NCBI GenBank assembly: GCA_024516035.1
Contig: CM044963.1
Coordinates: 18,936,113 to 19,000,112 of the forward strand
DNA: 64,000 nucleotides
Origin: Bactericera cockerelli
Taxonomy: Eukaryota > Arthropoda > Insecta > Hemiptera > Triozidae
Reading direction: 5' to 3'
Shown: positions 42,132 through 51,950 of the stretch, one piece after another
How positions within the stretch are numbered: position 1 is the stretch's first letter
Layout: each line of letters begins with the position of its first letter
Made by a program: the position numbers and the translations under genes
Notes under the pieces: model-generated
Told to the model about the DNA's origin: nothing
What the model saw: only the letters and a program-made list of their open reading frames with translations
Databases searched by the model: none

Positions 42132-43457
42132 AACCTTGCTCTTAAAAAATTAAATCTACGATCGCTTGAATTCTTAGCACTACTTATTAACAATATGTTC
42201 TTATGTAAATACTTTCCAGACCCTTGGAAGTGTGCGAAAGTGGTTGCTATCCACAAGCCTGGGAAAGCTTCTAACTTACCTACAAGTTATAGACCAATCA
42301 GCTTACTTAGCAGTCTTAGCAAAGTAGCTGAGAAAATTATCTTGAGTCGCATTCAAAACTTTTTAACCTCGTCCGGGGTTATCATGCCTGAACAATTTGG
42401 ATTTCGCAAATCTCACTCCACAACTGGGCAGATCGCGCGAGTTGCCGACTCAATCATTGATGGTTTTAACCTTAAAAAACACACAGGCATGATAACATTA
42501 GACTTGGAGAAAAGTTTTGACTACGTCTGGCACACTGGACTTGTATTCAAAATGATAAAAGTTGGTTTTCCTGCTTATTTGATTTTTATTGTTATGTCAT
42601 ACCTGGAAAATAGATTTCTTCAAGTATGTGTAAACCAAGCTTACTCAGGTCGAAAATATGTAGCCTCAGGGGTACCCCAGGGGAGTTTAAATGGGCCTGT
42701 CCTGTTTATATTCTACCTTCATGATATGCCAAAATTTAAATCCATACAACGCGCCATTTACGCGGATGACACCGCGCTATATATAACTTCATGGCGAATT
42801 GACACGATACTCAATGGTTTAACACGTGCTTTTCATCAACTTGAAAAATATTTCAAAAAATGGAAAATAAAAATAAATACAAATAAGACAGAATTAATAT
42901 TTTTCACACGCCGTCGTCCAATATTACCCCAAACCTTAATGCTAAGCGGCTACGAGGTACCATTTAGTAATCATGTAAAATACCTGGGTGTCCATCTAGA
43001 CAGTAAACTTTTATTAGGGTATAACGCAAGTATACTAAGAGACAAATTTTTCATTGCTCTAAAAACTATCTATCCTATATTCAATAAAAAAGCACCCTTA
43101 AACGCAACAAACAAGCTAACTCTCTATAAATCTTGCTTAAGACCTCTTATAACCTATGCCTGTCCATTGTTTAACATAATGTCGCAAACAAACCTAAACA
43201 AGTTACAAATTCTACAAAATATAGCTCTAAGGATCATTGGGGGCTATGATAGATCTACTAGGATCTCTCTAATGCACCATGAGCTAGGCATAGAATATCT
43301 AGATTCTTTTATCAGAAGAATCTCTGTACAATTTTTTACTAATCTTGAAAAAAATGAAAATACAGCTTTACGCGAGCTGAACTCAAGCTCACTTGCTGAT
43401 TGTAATGTGAAATACAAAAAGATAAAATACCGTAGGGTGAAACACTTTATGTTTTAG
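42072..43457 (+). CDS. LINE ORF2 C-terminal part (RT to end)
   Basis: Codons from 42132 to 42803 duplicate the RT of 39639-40310; those from 42804 to the stop at 43457 are the unique C-terminus (217 residues): RT thumb (KTELIFFTRRRP, VKYLGVHLD), LTLYKSCLRPLITYACPLF and a basic end KYRRVKHF. The first 20 residues come from corrupted sequence, so the start at 42072 is not real. Joined with the upstream part the ORF2 would be about 893 residues, usual for a Jockey-like ORF2. An A run of about 31 follows the stop. Confidence 0.85.
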   Translation: MCRVILKTKCKKALVWMGFFNLALKKLNLRSLEFLALLINNMFLCKYFPDPWKCAKVVAIHKPGKASNLPTSYRPISLLSSLSKVAEKIILSRIQNFLTSSGVIMPEQFGFRKSHSTTGQIARVADSIIDGFNLKKHTGMITLDLEKSFDYVWHTGLVFKMIKVGFPAYLIFIVMSYLENRFLQVCVNQAYSGRKYVASGVPQGSLNGPVLFIFYLHDMPKFKSIQRAIYADDTALYITSWRIDTILNGLTRAFHQLEKYFKKWKIKINTNKTELIFFTRRRPILPQTLMLSGYEVPFSNHVKYLGVHLDSKLLLGYNASILRDKFFIALKTIYPIFNKKAPLNATNKLTLYKSCLRPLITYACPLFNIMSQTNLNKLQILQNIALRIIGGYDRSTRISLMHHELGIEYLDSFIRRISVQFFTNLEKNENTALRELNSSSLADCNVKYKKIKYRRVKHFMF

Positions 43458-43489
<32 letters not shown>

Positions 43490-43841
43490 ATCAATTAGTC
43501 ATGTGAAACATGTTTTCATCTTATTGTTTTAGGGATTTTTAAAGAAATTTTTACCCTGTTTAGATATAATTTGCAAAACCTTCACCAAGGTTTTTAAATC
43601 TTACTTTTGACCATTCAGACCTGAGTATGCTTGGTAAAAAGAATTAAATTTATTTTTTATTCTAGGCACAAGCTCTATTACTTATATGTACATGTATCAA
43701 TATAAAATAAAGCAATACCATGTTTAAAAAAAAAAAAAATAAAAACAAAAATAAATCTCATCGTCCATCCGTGCTTAGCCCATTAGTGCTAATTGGGTAT
43801 AGACAACCTGACGATATTTTTCATTCATATCTTGATTCTGG

Positions 43842-44000
43842 CTGGGGGACTAAAAACAGGGAGTAAACCAGCATTGGCTTGGTTCTGGGGGCCCTTCTCA
43901 ATTATTAGCCTCCTTGTATAGACAGTGGTAGAAGTGCTGAGTCATTACTCCACTGTCTGTCTACCATCGTTCACGATGACGCCACCCTATGATGATGATT
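43842..44000 (+). mobile_element. R1 retroposon (+), 10-bp TSD
   Basis: CTGGGGGACTAAAAACAGGG, TTGGCTTGGTTCTGGGGGCC, CACTGTCTGTCTACCATCG, GACGCCACCCTATGATGATG. TTGATTCTGG occurs at 43832-43841 and 44001-44010. Reference copy for R1, about 160 bp. No A/B box seen. Confidence 0.82.
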
Positions 44001-44277
44001 TTGATTCTGGGATTGAAATGAGGTTTTTTAACATCAAAATAATGATCAAAGACCTTGACAGAGATCGCATGTTGACCTTACAGCGTTAAATTTCAGCAAC
44101 ATCGATCATGGAGAAGATGTGAATTCATTTCAATTCTATTCCTAAATAGTCTTTTATTATCATTATCACTTATTTGTTTGCGCATATAAGGGTCTAAAAT
44201 TTTAGTAATTGATGCTGTATTCTAGGTTTTAACTGAAAATAGTGTTGTTTTATCGCCTTTTTATATTTGAGATTACC

Positions 44278-44440
44278 GTCGCTTTCCACTGCATGGTCAT
44301 GGGTCATATCACCCTCCATCCGCTGAAAACTTACAAACCAGCTACTCAAATTAACCTCACCCAGCACGAGTGAGGCCGTGAATTGCCAGCATCACGAGGT
44401 TTCGACTTTAAATGGTCACCCATCCAAGTCCTAGCTTTGC
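44278..44440 (-). mobile_element. S3 SINE fragment (-)
   Basis: CACCCTCCATCCGCTGAAAA, CAAACCAGCTACTCAAATTA, ACCTCACCCAGCACGAGTG. The 5' side has unrelated sequence. 44461-44760 contains nothing recognised; the 154-codon frame there runs into S1. Confidence 0.6.
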
Positions 44441-44814
44441 TGGACCTTGGATAACTTGGTTTGTATTAAGATAGAAAAATGAGGAACTTTTTTTGTACCT
44501 GTTCCATATGGAACAACCAAATTATTATTTGTTTCTCTATCGCCATTTTTCTGTCCTTATTAGTGACTCGGTTCTGCTCCAATTTACCAACTTGCTTTTT
44601 ACGAACTTGCTCTACTCTCCATGCGTCAGAACCAGTTCGCACCGGCCGTGTCCATCTTAGGGATTCCAGACTTTCCAGGCCGATTTTACTTTCTGCCGGA
44701 ACCAGAAAGTTTGCGTCTGATAGGAAGTGGTTCACGAGTTGTACTCTAGTTTCCTTCTTGGTGTTTTTTTTTTTTTTTTTTTTAAATGTGTCGTCTAATA
44801 ATAATAATAATATG

Positions 44815-44937
44815 ACTGATATCACAACTATAACTCAAACTAGCTTTACTAAATCTTCGCTGAAACCGGGACTTGAACCATCGACCTTCAGATTACAATT
44901 CCTCCGCCTTACCGATCAAGCTACTGAGGTCGGTGAA
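44815..44937 (-). mobile_element. S1 SINE (-)
   Basis: ACTGATATCACAACTATAAC, AACTAGCTTTACTAAATC, GGGACTTGAACCATCGACCT, ATCAAGCTACTGAGGTCGG. Tail side reduced. Confidence 0.87.
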
Positions 44938-45013
44938 TCTTAGATAGCTATATTATATAGAAGTGTTTCAAAATATTCCTTCTTGGTGCTTATAACTCGT
45001 TGATTATTTTTTA

Positions 45014-45180
45014 CTTCCGATTACGGAAAAAGCTGAATATAAGAGAACTCAGGGGACCGGAACACTTTCTCTTATTATTTCAAGGTTTCAAGAGGTTATT
45101 TTCTCATATAGAGAGGTAAATTGGGCTTTGGAAATTCTTCTCTTATATCCAGTTTGACTGAACGTATATTTATAGGTAGA
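45014..45180. mobile_element. Pogo/Tigger-like MITE, both ends
   Basis: Left AAGCTGAATATAAGAGAACT and right TTCTTCTCTTATATCCAGTT then TGACTGAAC are imperfect inverses, with GAGAGGTAAATTGGGCTTTG inside. The most complete copy of this group. Confidence 0.5.
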
Positions 45181-45399
45181 TATCAGACTTGTTGGTTTTC
45201 CTTTTGATCTGTTTTTTATGTATTTAATTTTTTAAAGGTTAATATGGAGTCTCAGGGGTTTACAGTTTACAGAAATATCGCCTTTGCACTGAATTTTTCT
45301 TCTTAATTATCTCTGTTACAGGTGAGGCTGATGTTATGAATAATAAAACTTATACCAATACAACAGTATACAATTTGGCCTAGGCAACTCTAGAGTGGT

Positions 45400-45835
45400 A
45401 AGTAGAACAAGCGATCTTTTCTGTAACTCTCTTTGTCGGTCAGATGGATTACTGTGTGGATGAAAGTTGGCTGTGTTTTGTAAAGCTTGGGGGAATGCTT
45501 TTGAGCGGGTCATTTTCTAACCAAATAGAAAGCTCTCATTACTCTATGCACTGGAATAAACAGTTAATTTGTTCCTTAGACCTAAAGGAACTCTAGTTAA
45601 CACTCCGATTAACCTTTGCCTTTGCACTAAGGCCTTTGAGTGAAGTTACATTGCTCTAGAGCGGGTCATTTTGAATCCACACGTGACTCTGTGGGTTAAA
45701 GTTGGCCGTTTTTAATGCTAAGGGGTCATTTTGTACCCACACGTGACTCTGTGGGTTAAAGTTGGCCGTTTTAATGCTAAGGGGTCAGTTGTACCACGCG
45801 TGAACCCTTGGTTAAGTTGCGGTGTAATACCATGG
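45400..45835. repeat. About 62-bp tandem repeat, three copies plus partial
   Basis: GGGTCATTTTGTACCCACAC, GTGACTCTGTGGGTTAAAGT, TGGCCGTTTTAATGCTAAG. Copies at about 45663, 45722 and 45781; the third has several single-base deletions. An older partial (GAGCGGGTCATTTTCTAACC) lies at 45503. Confidence 0.8.
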
Positions 45836-45997
45836 TAGTAATGATCTCGGGTTGTATAGATGAGAGTGCATCCTATACTGGCCTGCTTGCAGTGTCATCC
45901 ACGTAACAACAACTATGTAAGCTATGTACATAGTAAGTAAACTATGTATGTAATGTATGTCGTTTTGTGTTTGGAGCGTAGAGAATGTTTACGTAAA

Positions 45998-46395
<398 letters not shown>

Positions 46396-46527
46396 AACTA
46401 ATAAACATACCTACTGAAATAAAAATAAAAAAATGTATCTAAAAGTAATGACAACCTCTCGAAAAATATTTAGAAGAATCTTACCACTATCCGAAATAGA
46501 TCAGTACTTTGACGCGACAGCCATAAG

Positions 46528-46645
46528 TAATAATGCGAACTCGTAACCTGGAGGTCGGTGGTTCGAGTCCCAAGTAAGGCAACAATTTAATAAGACGATT
46601 CTGAGTAAGTGTGATACGACTATTGAGATTCACACTACAAATACA
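46528..46645 (+). mobile_element. Diverged S1 SINE (+)
   Basis: GCGAACTCGTAACCTGGAGG, GGTTCGAGTCCCAAG (B box), GATTCTGAGTAAGTGTGATA. Old copy; 46685-46735 holds a small inverse S3 scrap (CCTACCCAGCCTAGGCTGGG). Confidence 0.65.
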
Positions 46646-47167
46646 GAAGATACCTCTGAAGAAATAAATATGGAAGCTATGCAGAGTCACCCTACCCAGC
46701 CTAGGCTGGGTCGGGAATACTACCGTCGAAGTTTCGAACCTGGAGGGTCACCCGCCAATTTTTTCACCTTGCTGGAAATTCTGTTAGTTTTTTGTGTATC
46801 TAAGTTCACTACGGGGCTCAGTTACTTTGCGGGCCAACATTTGTTATATTTGGGTCTTTTCATACAAGTTTGTTTTACATTTATTTATCTAGGACAGGCC
46901 AGGTTCTGTGCCATAATTATTATGATATTCTGCCTAACAAAATCATAAATGTCAGCGAAAACTTAACCGCTTGTTGAATATTGTTGTTTTGTTTACCTTT
47001 AACGCCAGAAATGCAAGTGGTATAGGAAAATGTAGGCCACGTATGTTGTGTAAACAGGACATCCATGGGTCAGTAATGAAAGTGGACCACAGGTTTCGAA
47101 GGCCAATGACCTTTTGTTAAGTAAGTCAGGTTTGAGAATCCCTCCCAACTCAATGGTATGACAGGAG

Positions 47168-47183
47168 TGTGTGTGTGTGTGTG

Positions 47184-47229
<46 letters not shown>

Positions 47230-47422
47230 GATGGGGGGAGAGGATGAGGAGAGAGGAGAGAAGAGAGAGAGAGAGAAAGAGAGGAGAGAGAAAGAGAGAG
47301 AGAGAGAAGAGAGAAGAGAAGAGAGAGAGAGAGAGAGAGAAGAAGAGAGAGGAGAGAGAGAGAAGAAAGAGAGAGAGAGAGAGAGAGAGTGAAAGGAAAA
47401 AAGAGAGAGGAGAGAGACTGCA
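47168..47422. repeat. GT microsatellite followed by GA block
   Basis: (GT)n at 47168-47226, then G-rich GA repeats to 47422. Opposed 99- to 145-codon frames are artefacts. Confidence 0.96.
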
Positions 47423-47644
47423 AAAAATACGATCACGAGAAATTGCAGTAAATTATGCGCAGAATTAATGTGAACACAATCTGATTGCCATCTCCCATCT
47501 CTCTTTTCTCTTCAAATGTGTGTCTCTTTCTCTCTCCCACCCATGTACTCCATCTGTCTCTTGTGCAGGTGAAACTTTCACATGATATATTCAGGAAATC
47601 TCGTGAAAAAGTGCATTGATATTTTCTACTGAAACGGAAAATTT

Positions 47645-47755
47645 TGTGACACTTCTCGCCCATCAAACGGGCTTACTACGGTATGGGCAAGCTACAACAC
47701 TGACCCCAAGCGTCTACAGTAGCTGCTGTTTCATGATAGCTACAAAGAAAACTGA
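47645..47755 (+). mobile_element. S5 SINE body fragment (+)
   Basis: TTGTGACACTTCTCGCCCAT, GGTATGGGCAAGCTACAACA, GTCTACAGTAGCTGCTGTTT. No head. Confidence 0.65.
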
Positions 47756-47910
47756 AAACTTATGTCCATTGTGTACATAAATGTTGCATGTAAAATATTA
47801 CCCAGACAGCAGACAGCTCATATGCATATCATCTAGCTAGTAGACTGCATCCAGTTCAAGGTCGTCTATAATGTACTATACAGTGTGCCTCATTTTTATT
47901 ATTATTATTA

Positions 47911-48079
47911 CAAATAAACAGGGAGTAGACCAACAGTGCCTTGCTTCTGGGAGTCCTTACCAATTATTCTTACCAATCCTTACCAATTGCCTCCTTGTAA
48001 AGACAGTGGTAGAAGTGCTGAGTCATTCCTCCACTCTCTGGCTACCATCGTTCACCATGACGCCACCCTATGATGATGA
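47911..48079 (+). mobile_element. R1 retroposon (+)
   Basis: AAACAGGGAGTAGACCAACA, GCCTCCTTGTAAAGACAGTG, CACTCTCTGGCTACCATCG, GCCACCCTATGATGATGA. A short local duplication TCTTACCAATCCTTACCAAT lies inside. Confidence 0.72.
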
Positions 48080-48227
48080 AATGGTCATTGCCTCATAGAC
48101 CTGCTAATGGATGTCACCACTGTCACCACACAATTTTTTAGGGACAAGCCCAATTTTGTGAGATACAACTTGGTTGGACAAACCTTTTCATTGTTCACCT
48201 TGCTTGGCCACTTTATAAAACACTAAC

Positions 48228-48462
48228 CACGATATTATGAAACACTAAAGGCCACATTATGAAACACTAAAGGCCACATTATGAAACACTAAGGGCCACA
48301 TTATGAAACACTAAAGGGCCACATTAAAACAAGAAGTGGAGCTATAATCCGGACACACCCTCAGTCGGAGTTTCAACCAATCACAGCTCGCTTTAGCTCG
48401 AGTTAAGGGATAGTGTTCGCTTGGATTAAATCTGATCCTGTTTTATAATGTATGTATGTATG
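48228..48462 (-). mobile_element. M1 MITE with internal 22-bp tandem expansion
   Basis: GAAACACTAAAGGCCACATTAT repeats four times (48239-48330), a motif present once in the copy at 35367. The M1 end GAGTTAAGGGATAGTGTTCG and GGATTAAATCTGATCCTGTT follows. Confidence 0.55.
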
Positions 48463-48594
48463 GTTTTATTTGAGGTGAAGCACAAAACCTCTTCACAATT
48501 TTTGTGGGTAGCGCAGCATTACTAAGAGCCTCCATCACTTTTTCGAATTATTCTCATAAATTTCTTTTAACTCTGGTATTGTCGCCACTGGTCG

Positions 48595-48755
48595 TTACTC
48601 ATACAAGTAACTATTCATTTTTCCTCACGAGGTATGAGTGGGCCCCGAACATCTCAGTACAGAGCAGAAGAATTCCTGCCCTGCTGGGAATCGAACCCAG
48701 GTCACCATGAGTGCAATGTCTAGCGCGCTAACTCACTCTGCCACGGTGACTACTA
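48595..48755 (-). mobile_element. S4 SINE (-)
   Basis: CCTCACGAGGTATGAGTGGG, GGGAATCGAACCCAGGTCAC, CTCACTCTGCCACGGTGACT. Head and part of body. Confidence 0.78.
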
Positions 48756-48779
48756 ATCCTGTTTTATAATTCTAAGCGT

Positions 48780-48925
48780 GCATACCGAGTGACCTGAGAT
48801 CGAATCCCTACAAGATAAGGATTTCGGCTTTCTCCTTTTGTGTCCGGGGTGACTCATACCTCGTGAGGAAAAATGAGCAGCTACTTTTTTTTTGAGTTGC
48901 GATCAGTGGCGGTATTATGGGAAAG
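48780..48925 (+). mobile_element. S4 SINE (+), partial
   Basis: GAGTGACCTGAGATCGAATC, GTGTCCGGGGTGACTCATAC, CTCGTGAGGAAAAATGAGC, CAGTGGCGGTATTATGGG. Head mostly lost; lies back to back with the minus copy. Confidence 0.65.
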
Positions 48926-48970
48926 CAATGTGGTTCTAGGGCAGATGATTTTGTAAATTTCAGTAGGGGT

Positions 48971-49411
48971 CTCGAGAGGCCGCTGTGAAAATGTTTTGGG
49001 GGTGCTGCCAAATAAACCGGCCTAAATGGGATTATAGAGTCGCTCTCTTATTACCTATCAAGTTTGAGTGTACCTACCATATGGCAATCTCTATAATTTA
49101 GTTATTCTTGAAAAATAATGATTTTCTCTGTGTTGAGCTAGTCCAGTTCAAATTTAGGCTTTTCACATGTACCATCAATTTGTTCTCAATAAAGTCATTC
49201 TAAAGTTTATTTCTCATCACATAGAAATTATTCTTTTCAGTTCAATAAGTAAGCAAGTTCTAGATAAGCAAGTAGAATAACTGACTCCATCAAGGAGCCG
49301 GTCCATTCATTTTTGGAGCCGGTCCAAAAAGCCTAGCTAGGACTTTCTAGGACGAGCTTTTTCGTCTGGGAGTGCTGTAGTTTCGCAGCTCCTTAGTATC
49401 GGCAGCGCCTA
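48971..49411. mobile_element. Decayed hAT (CAGGCGCGG family) element
   Basis: TTTTGGGGGTGCTGCCAAAT, TATAGAGTCGCTCTCTTATT and, at the right, CGTCTGGGAGTGCTGTAGTT, GCAGCTCCTTAGTATCGGC. Longer inside than the copy at 9602. TIRs decayed, no TSD. Confidence 0.62.
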
Positions 49412-49549
49412 GTCCGTGTCTTGCGATGCTGAGCTACCCTCTAAATTTGTGATATGGTAACACAAGAAAATTGCATATGTATTACGGTGGCATTTCATAA
49501 TCACCACTTGTGGAAATCGTTATCGGGGTATTCGTGGTGAATTATGTGT

Positions 49550-51490
49550 TGAAAAATACCAATGAGAAACATTATTCTATCTGTGTAGGAGTTTGCATAT
49601 CTATTAAAATTATTCCATTTGTTGTTTAAATTATTCCATAGACACAAAGCCTCTGATGGCCTATCGTTCCAAAAATAATTGCATAATATTCCCAAGATAC
49701 ACAGATACATCTGAGAGACATTATTACATCTGTGTACGAGTTTGCATATCTATTAAAATTATTCTATCCACTGCAATGGAAGATAGACTCAAGCCTCCCA
49801 ATTCTCAAATCATTCCAAGAATAATTGCATATTATTCCCAAGATACACAGATACACCATTGCATCTGTGTAGGAGTTTGCATATCTATTCAAATTATTCC
49901 ATTTGTTGCAATGGACTATAAACACGAGTCTCCTATTGTACCAAGAATAATTGCATATTATTCCCAAGATACACCATTACTTACATCTGTGTAGGAGTTT
50001 GCATATCTATTCAAATTATTCCATTTGTTGCAATGGACCATAGACACAAGCCTCCTATCGTTCCAAGAATAATTGCATATTATTCCCAAAATACACAGAT
50101 ACACCATTGCATCTGTGTAGGAGTTTGCATATCTATTTAAATTATTCCATCTGTTACAATAGACTAATACATGAGCCTCCTATCGTTCCAAGAATAATTG
50201 CATATTATTCCCAAGAAACACAGATACATATGAGAGACATTATTACATCTGTGTAGGAGTTTGCAAGTTTGCATATCTATTCAAATTATTCCATTTGTTG
50301 CTATGGACTATAGACACAAGCCTCCCAATGCTCAAATCATTCCAAGAATAATTGCATATTATTCCCAAGATACACAGATACATATGAGAGACATTATTGC
50401 ATCTGTGTAGGAGTTTGCATATTTATTCAGATTATTCCATCTACTGCAATGGAAGATAGACTCAAGCTCATGCTCAAATCGTTCCAAGAATAATTGCATA
50501 TTATTCCCAAGATACACAGATACATATGAGAGACATTATTGCATCTGTGTAGGAGTTTGCATATTTATTCAGATTATTCCATCCACTGCAATGGAAGATA
50601 GACTCAAGCCTCAAATCGTTCCAAGAATAATTGCATATTATTCCCAAGATACACAGATACATTTTTGAGAGACATTATTGCATCTGTGTAGGAGTTTGCA
50701 TATCTATTCAAATTATTCCATCCACTGCAATGGAAGATAGACTCAAGCCTCCAAATTCTCAAATCATTCCAAGAATGATTGCATATTATTCCCAAGATAC
50801 ACAGATACACCATTGCATCTGTGTAGGAGTTTGCATATCTATTCAAATTATTCCATTTGTTGCAATGGACGATAGACTCAAGCCTCCCAATTCTCAAATC
50901 ATTCCAAGAATGATTGCATATTATTCCCAAGATACACAGATACACCATTGCATCTGTGTAGGAGTTTGCATATCTATTAAAATTATTCCATCCACTGCAA
51001 TGGAAGATAGACTCAAGCCTCCCAATTCTCAAATTATTCCAAGAATAATTGCATATTACTCCCAAGATACACAGATACATATGAGAGACATTATTGCATC
51101 TGTGTAGGAGTTTGCATATCTATTAAAATTATTCCATCCACTGTAATGGACGATAGACCAAAGGGTTGGGTGGAAGAGATTGCCTAAGGCAATAACCCCG
51201 TCCTTTAGTTAGGACATACATGTATTATGTATATATTTATTTATTTTTTCTTTATTATTTTCTTCTATTCTATTGTATTTTAATTTGTAATTATTTGTAT
51301 TGTATATAATATGTCCTATTATGAAAGTGTAAATAAATAAATAAAAAGAGACATCAGCCTCCCAATTCTCAAATCATTCCAAGAATAATAGCATATTATT
51401 CCCAAGATACACAGATACATTTTTGAGAGACACTATTGCATCTGTGTAGGAGTTTGCATATCTATTAAAATTATTCCATCCACTGCAATG
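49550..51490. repeat. 135-bp satellite, about 14 copies
   Basis: The unit includes TGCATCTGTGTAGGAGTTTG, CATATCTATTCAAATTATTC, GCAATGGA, CCAAGAATAATTGCATATTA and TTCCCAAGATACACAGATAC. Copies vary by inclusion of ATATGAGAGAC and of AATTCTCAAATC. 45-residue repeats in 158-codon frames on both strands follow from 135 being a multiple of three. The array stops near 51490. Confidence 0.95.
51156..51345 (+). mobile_element. LT retroposon (+) inside the satellite
   Basis: AAAGGGTTGGGTGGAAGAGA, AACCCCGTCCTTTAGTTAGG, AT-rich body, AATAAATAAATAAAAAG tail. AGAC is present on both sides and satellite resumes with CAGCCTCCC. One of the most complete LT copies, about 190 bp. Confidence 0.78.
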
Positions 51491-51787
51491 TTATTCTTGC
51501 ACGCGCTCCCAATCTTCTCAACGCGTAAGTGATTGTCCCCAGGCGGGTATAATGAGAGGCAACATGTCTTCATTTCGTGCAACAGTGTTGCTTCGGAATG
51601 TGTGTTTTGGAGTCATTTTTTTATTGTTCATATAGTTTGTGTGAAAATACGTTTTGTCGGAGTGTGACAGTCTCTCTGTCTCTTTATTTTTCACGTACAT
51701 ATATATCCACTTCTATGTGACGTACCTACTTGTGAAGTATAGAACACATATACTGGAGGACACAAAAAATGTCTCTCGGGAAGGACA
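51491..51787. other. Intergenic, no feature recognised
   Basis: About 300 bp between the satellite and the next repeat. Contains TACATATATATCCAC and no credible ORF. Confidence 0.35.
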
Positions 51788-51950
51788 CCTGTATGTAATA
51801 AACTAGCGGGCTGTCGCCCGCTTTGCGGGACGAGGCATGGCCGTGAAAGCAAAAAGTCCTTTTTCGCCAATGGCAGGTGTTGTAGTGGGAATTTCGAAAA
51901 ATCCCGTCTTATTGCACATCTAGACTATCTGTACCCCATGTACCCAAGAC
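51788..51950 (+). mobile_element. Left part of a repeat split by an intact LINE
   Basis: Begins TAATAAACTAGCGGGCTGTC and CGCCCGCTTTGCGGGACGAG, then GGCAGGTGTTGTAGTGGGAA and AATCCCGTCTTATTGCACAT. Its other part, AAAGCTACCTACCAAATTTC, GGTTTGGGCTGTAGAGCGAT and GACATTTATATATTAAG, resumes at 55401-55512. Family not assigned (RTE- or Helitron-associated repeats have similar sections). Confidence 0.6.

Larger units (their letters stand above)
38281..43739 (+). mobile_element. Jockey-like LINE insertion containing a false duplication
   Basis: TAAAAACAAAAATAAA is repeated exactly at 38265-38280 and 43740-43755, a perfect 16-bp TSD. The element starts two bases before its ORF2 ATG, so ORF1 and 5' UTR are missing (5' truncation). 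It ends with AATAAA (about 43707) and a poly-A at 43726-43739. Removing 40311-42803 leaves 2,966 bp and one continuous ORF2 frame, which is why that block is judged not biological. The host site is a fragment of the CCTTAT-hairpin repeat. Confidence 0.85.

Noticed and set aside
44479..44943. 154-codon ORF as a gene
   Set aside because: Its second half is a T run and an inverse S1 SINE; first half has no recognised domain.
50604..51107. 158-codon frames on both strands with 45-residue repeats
   Set aside because: 135-bp satellite; no start context or domain.
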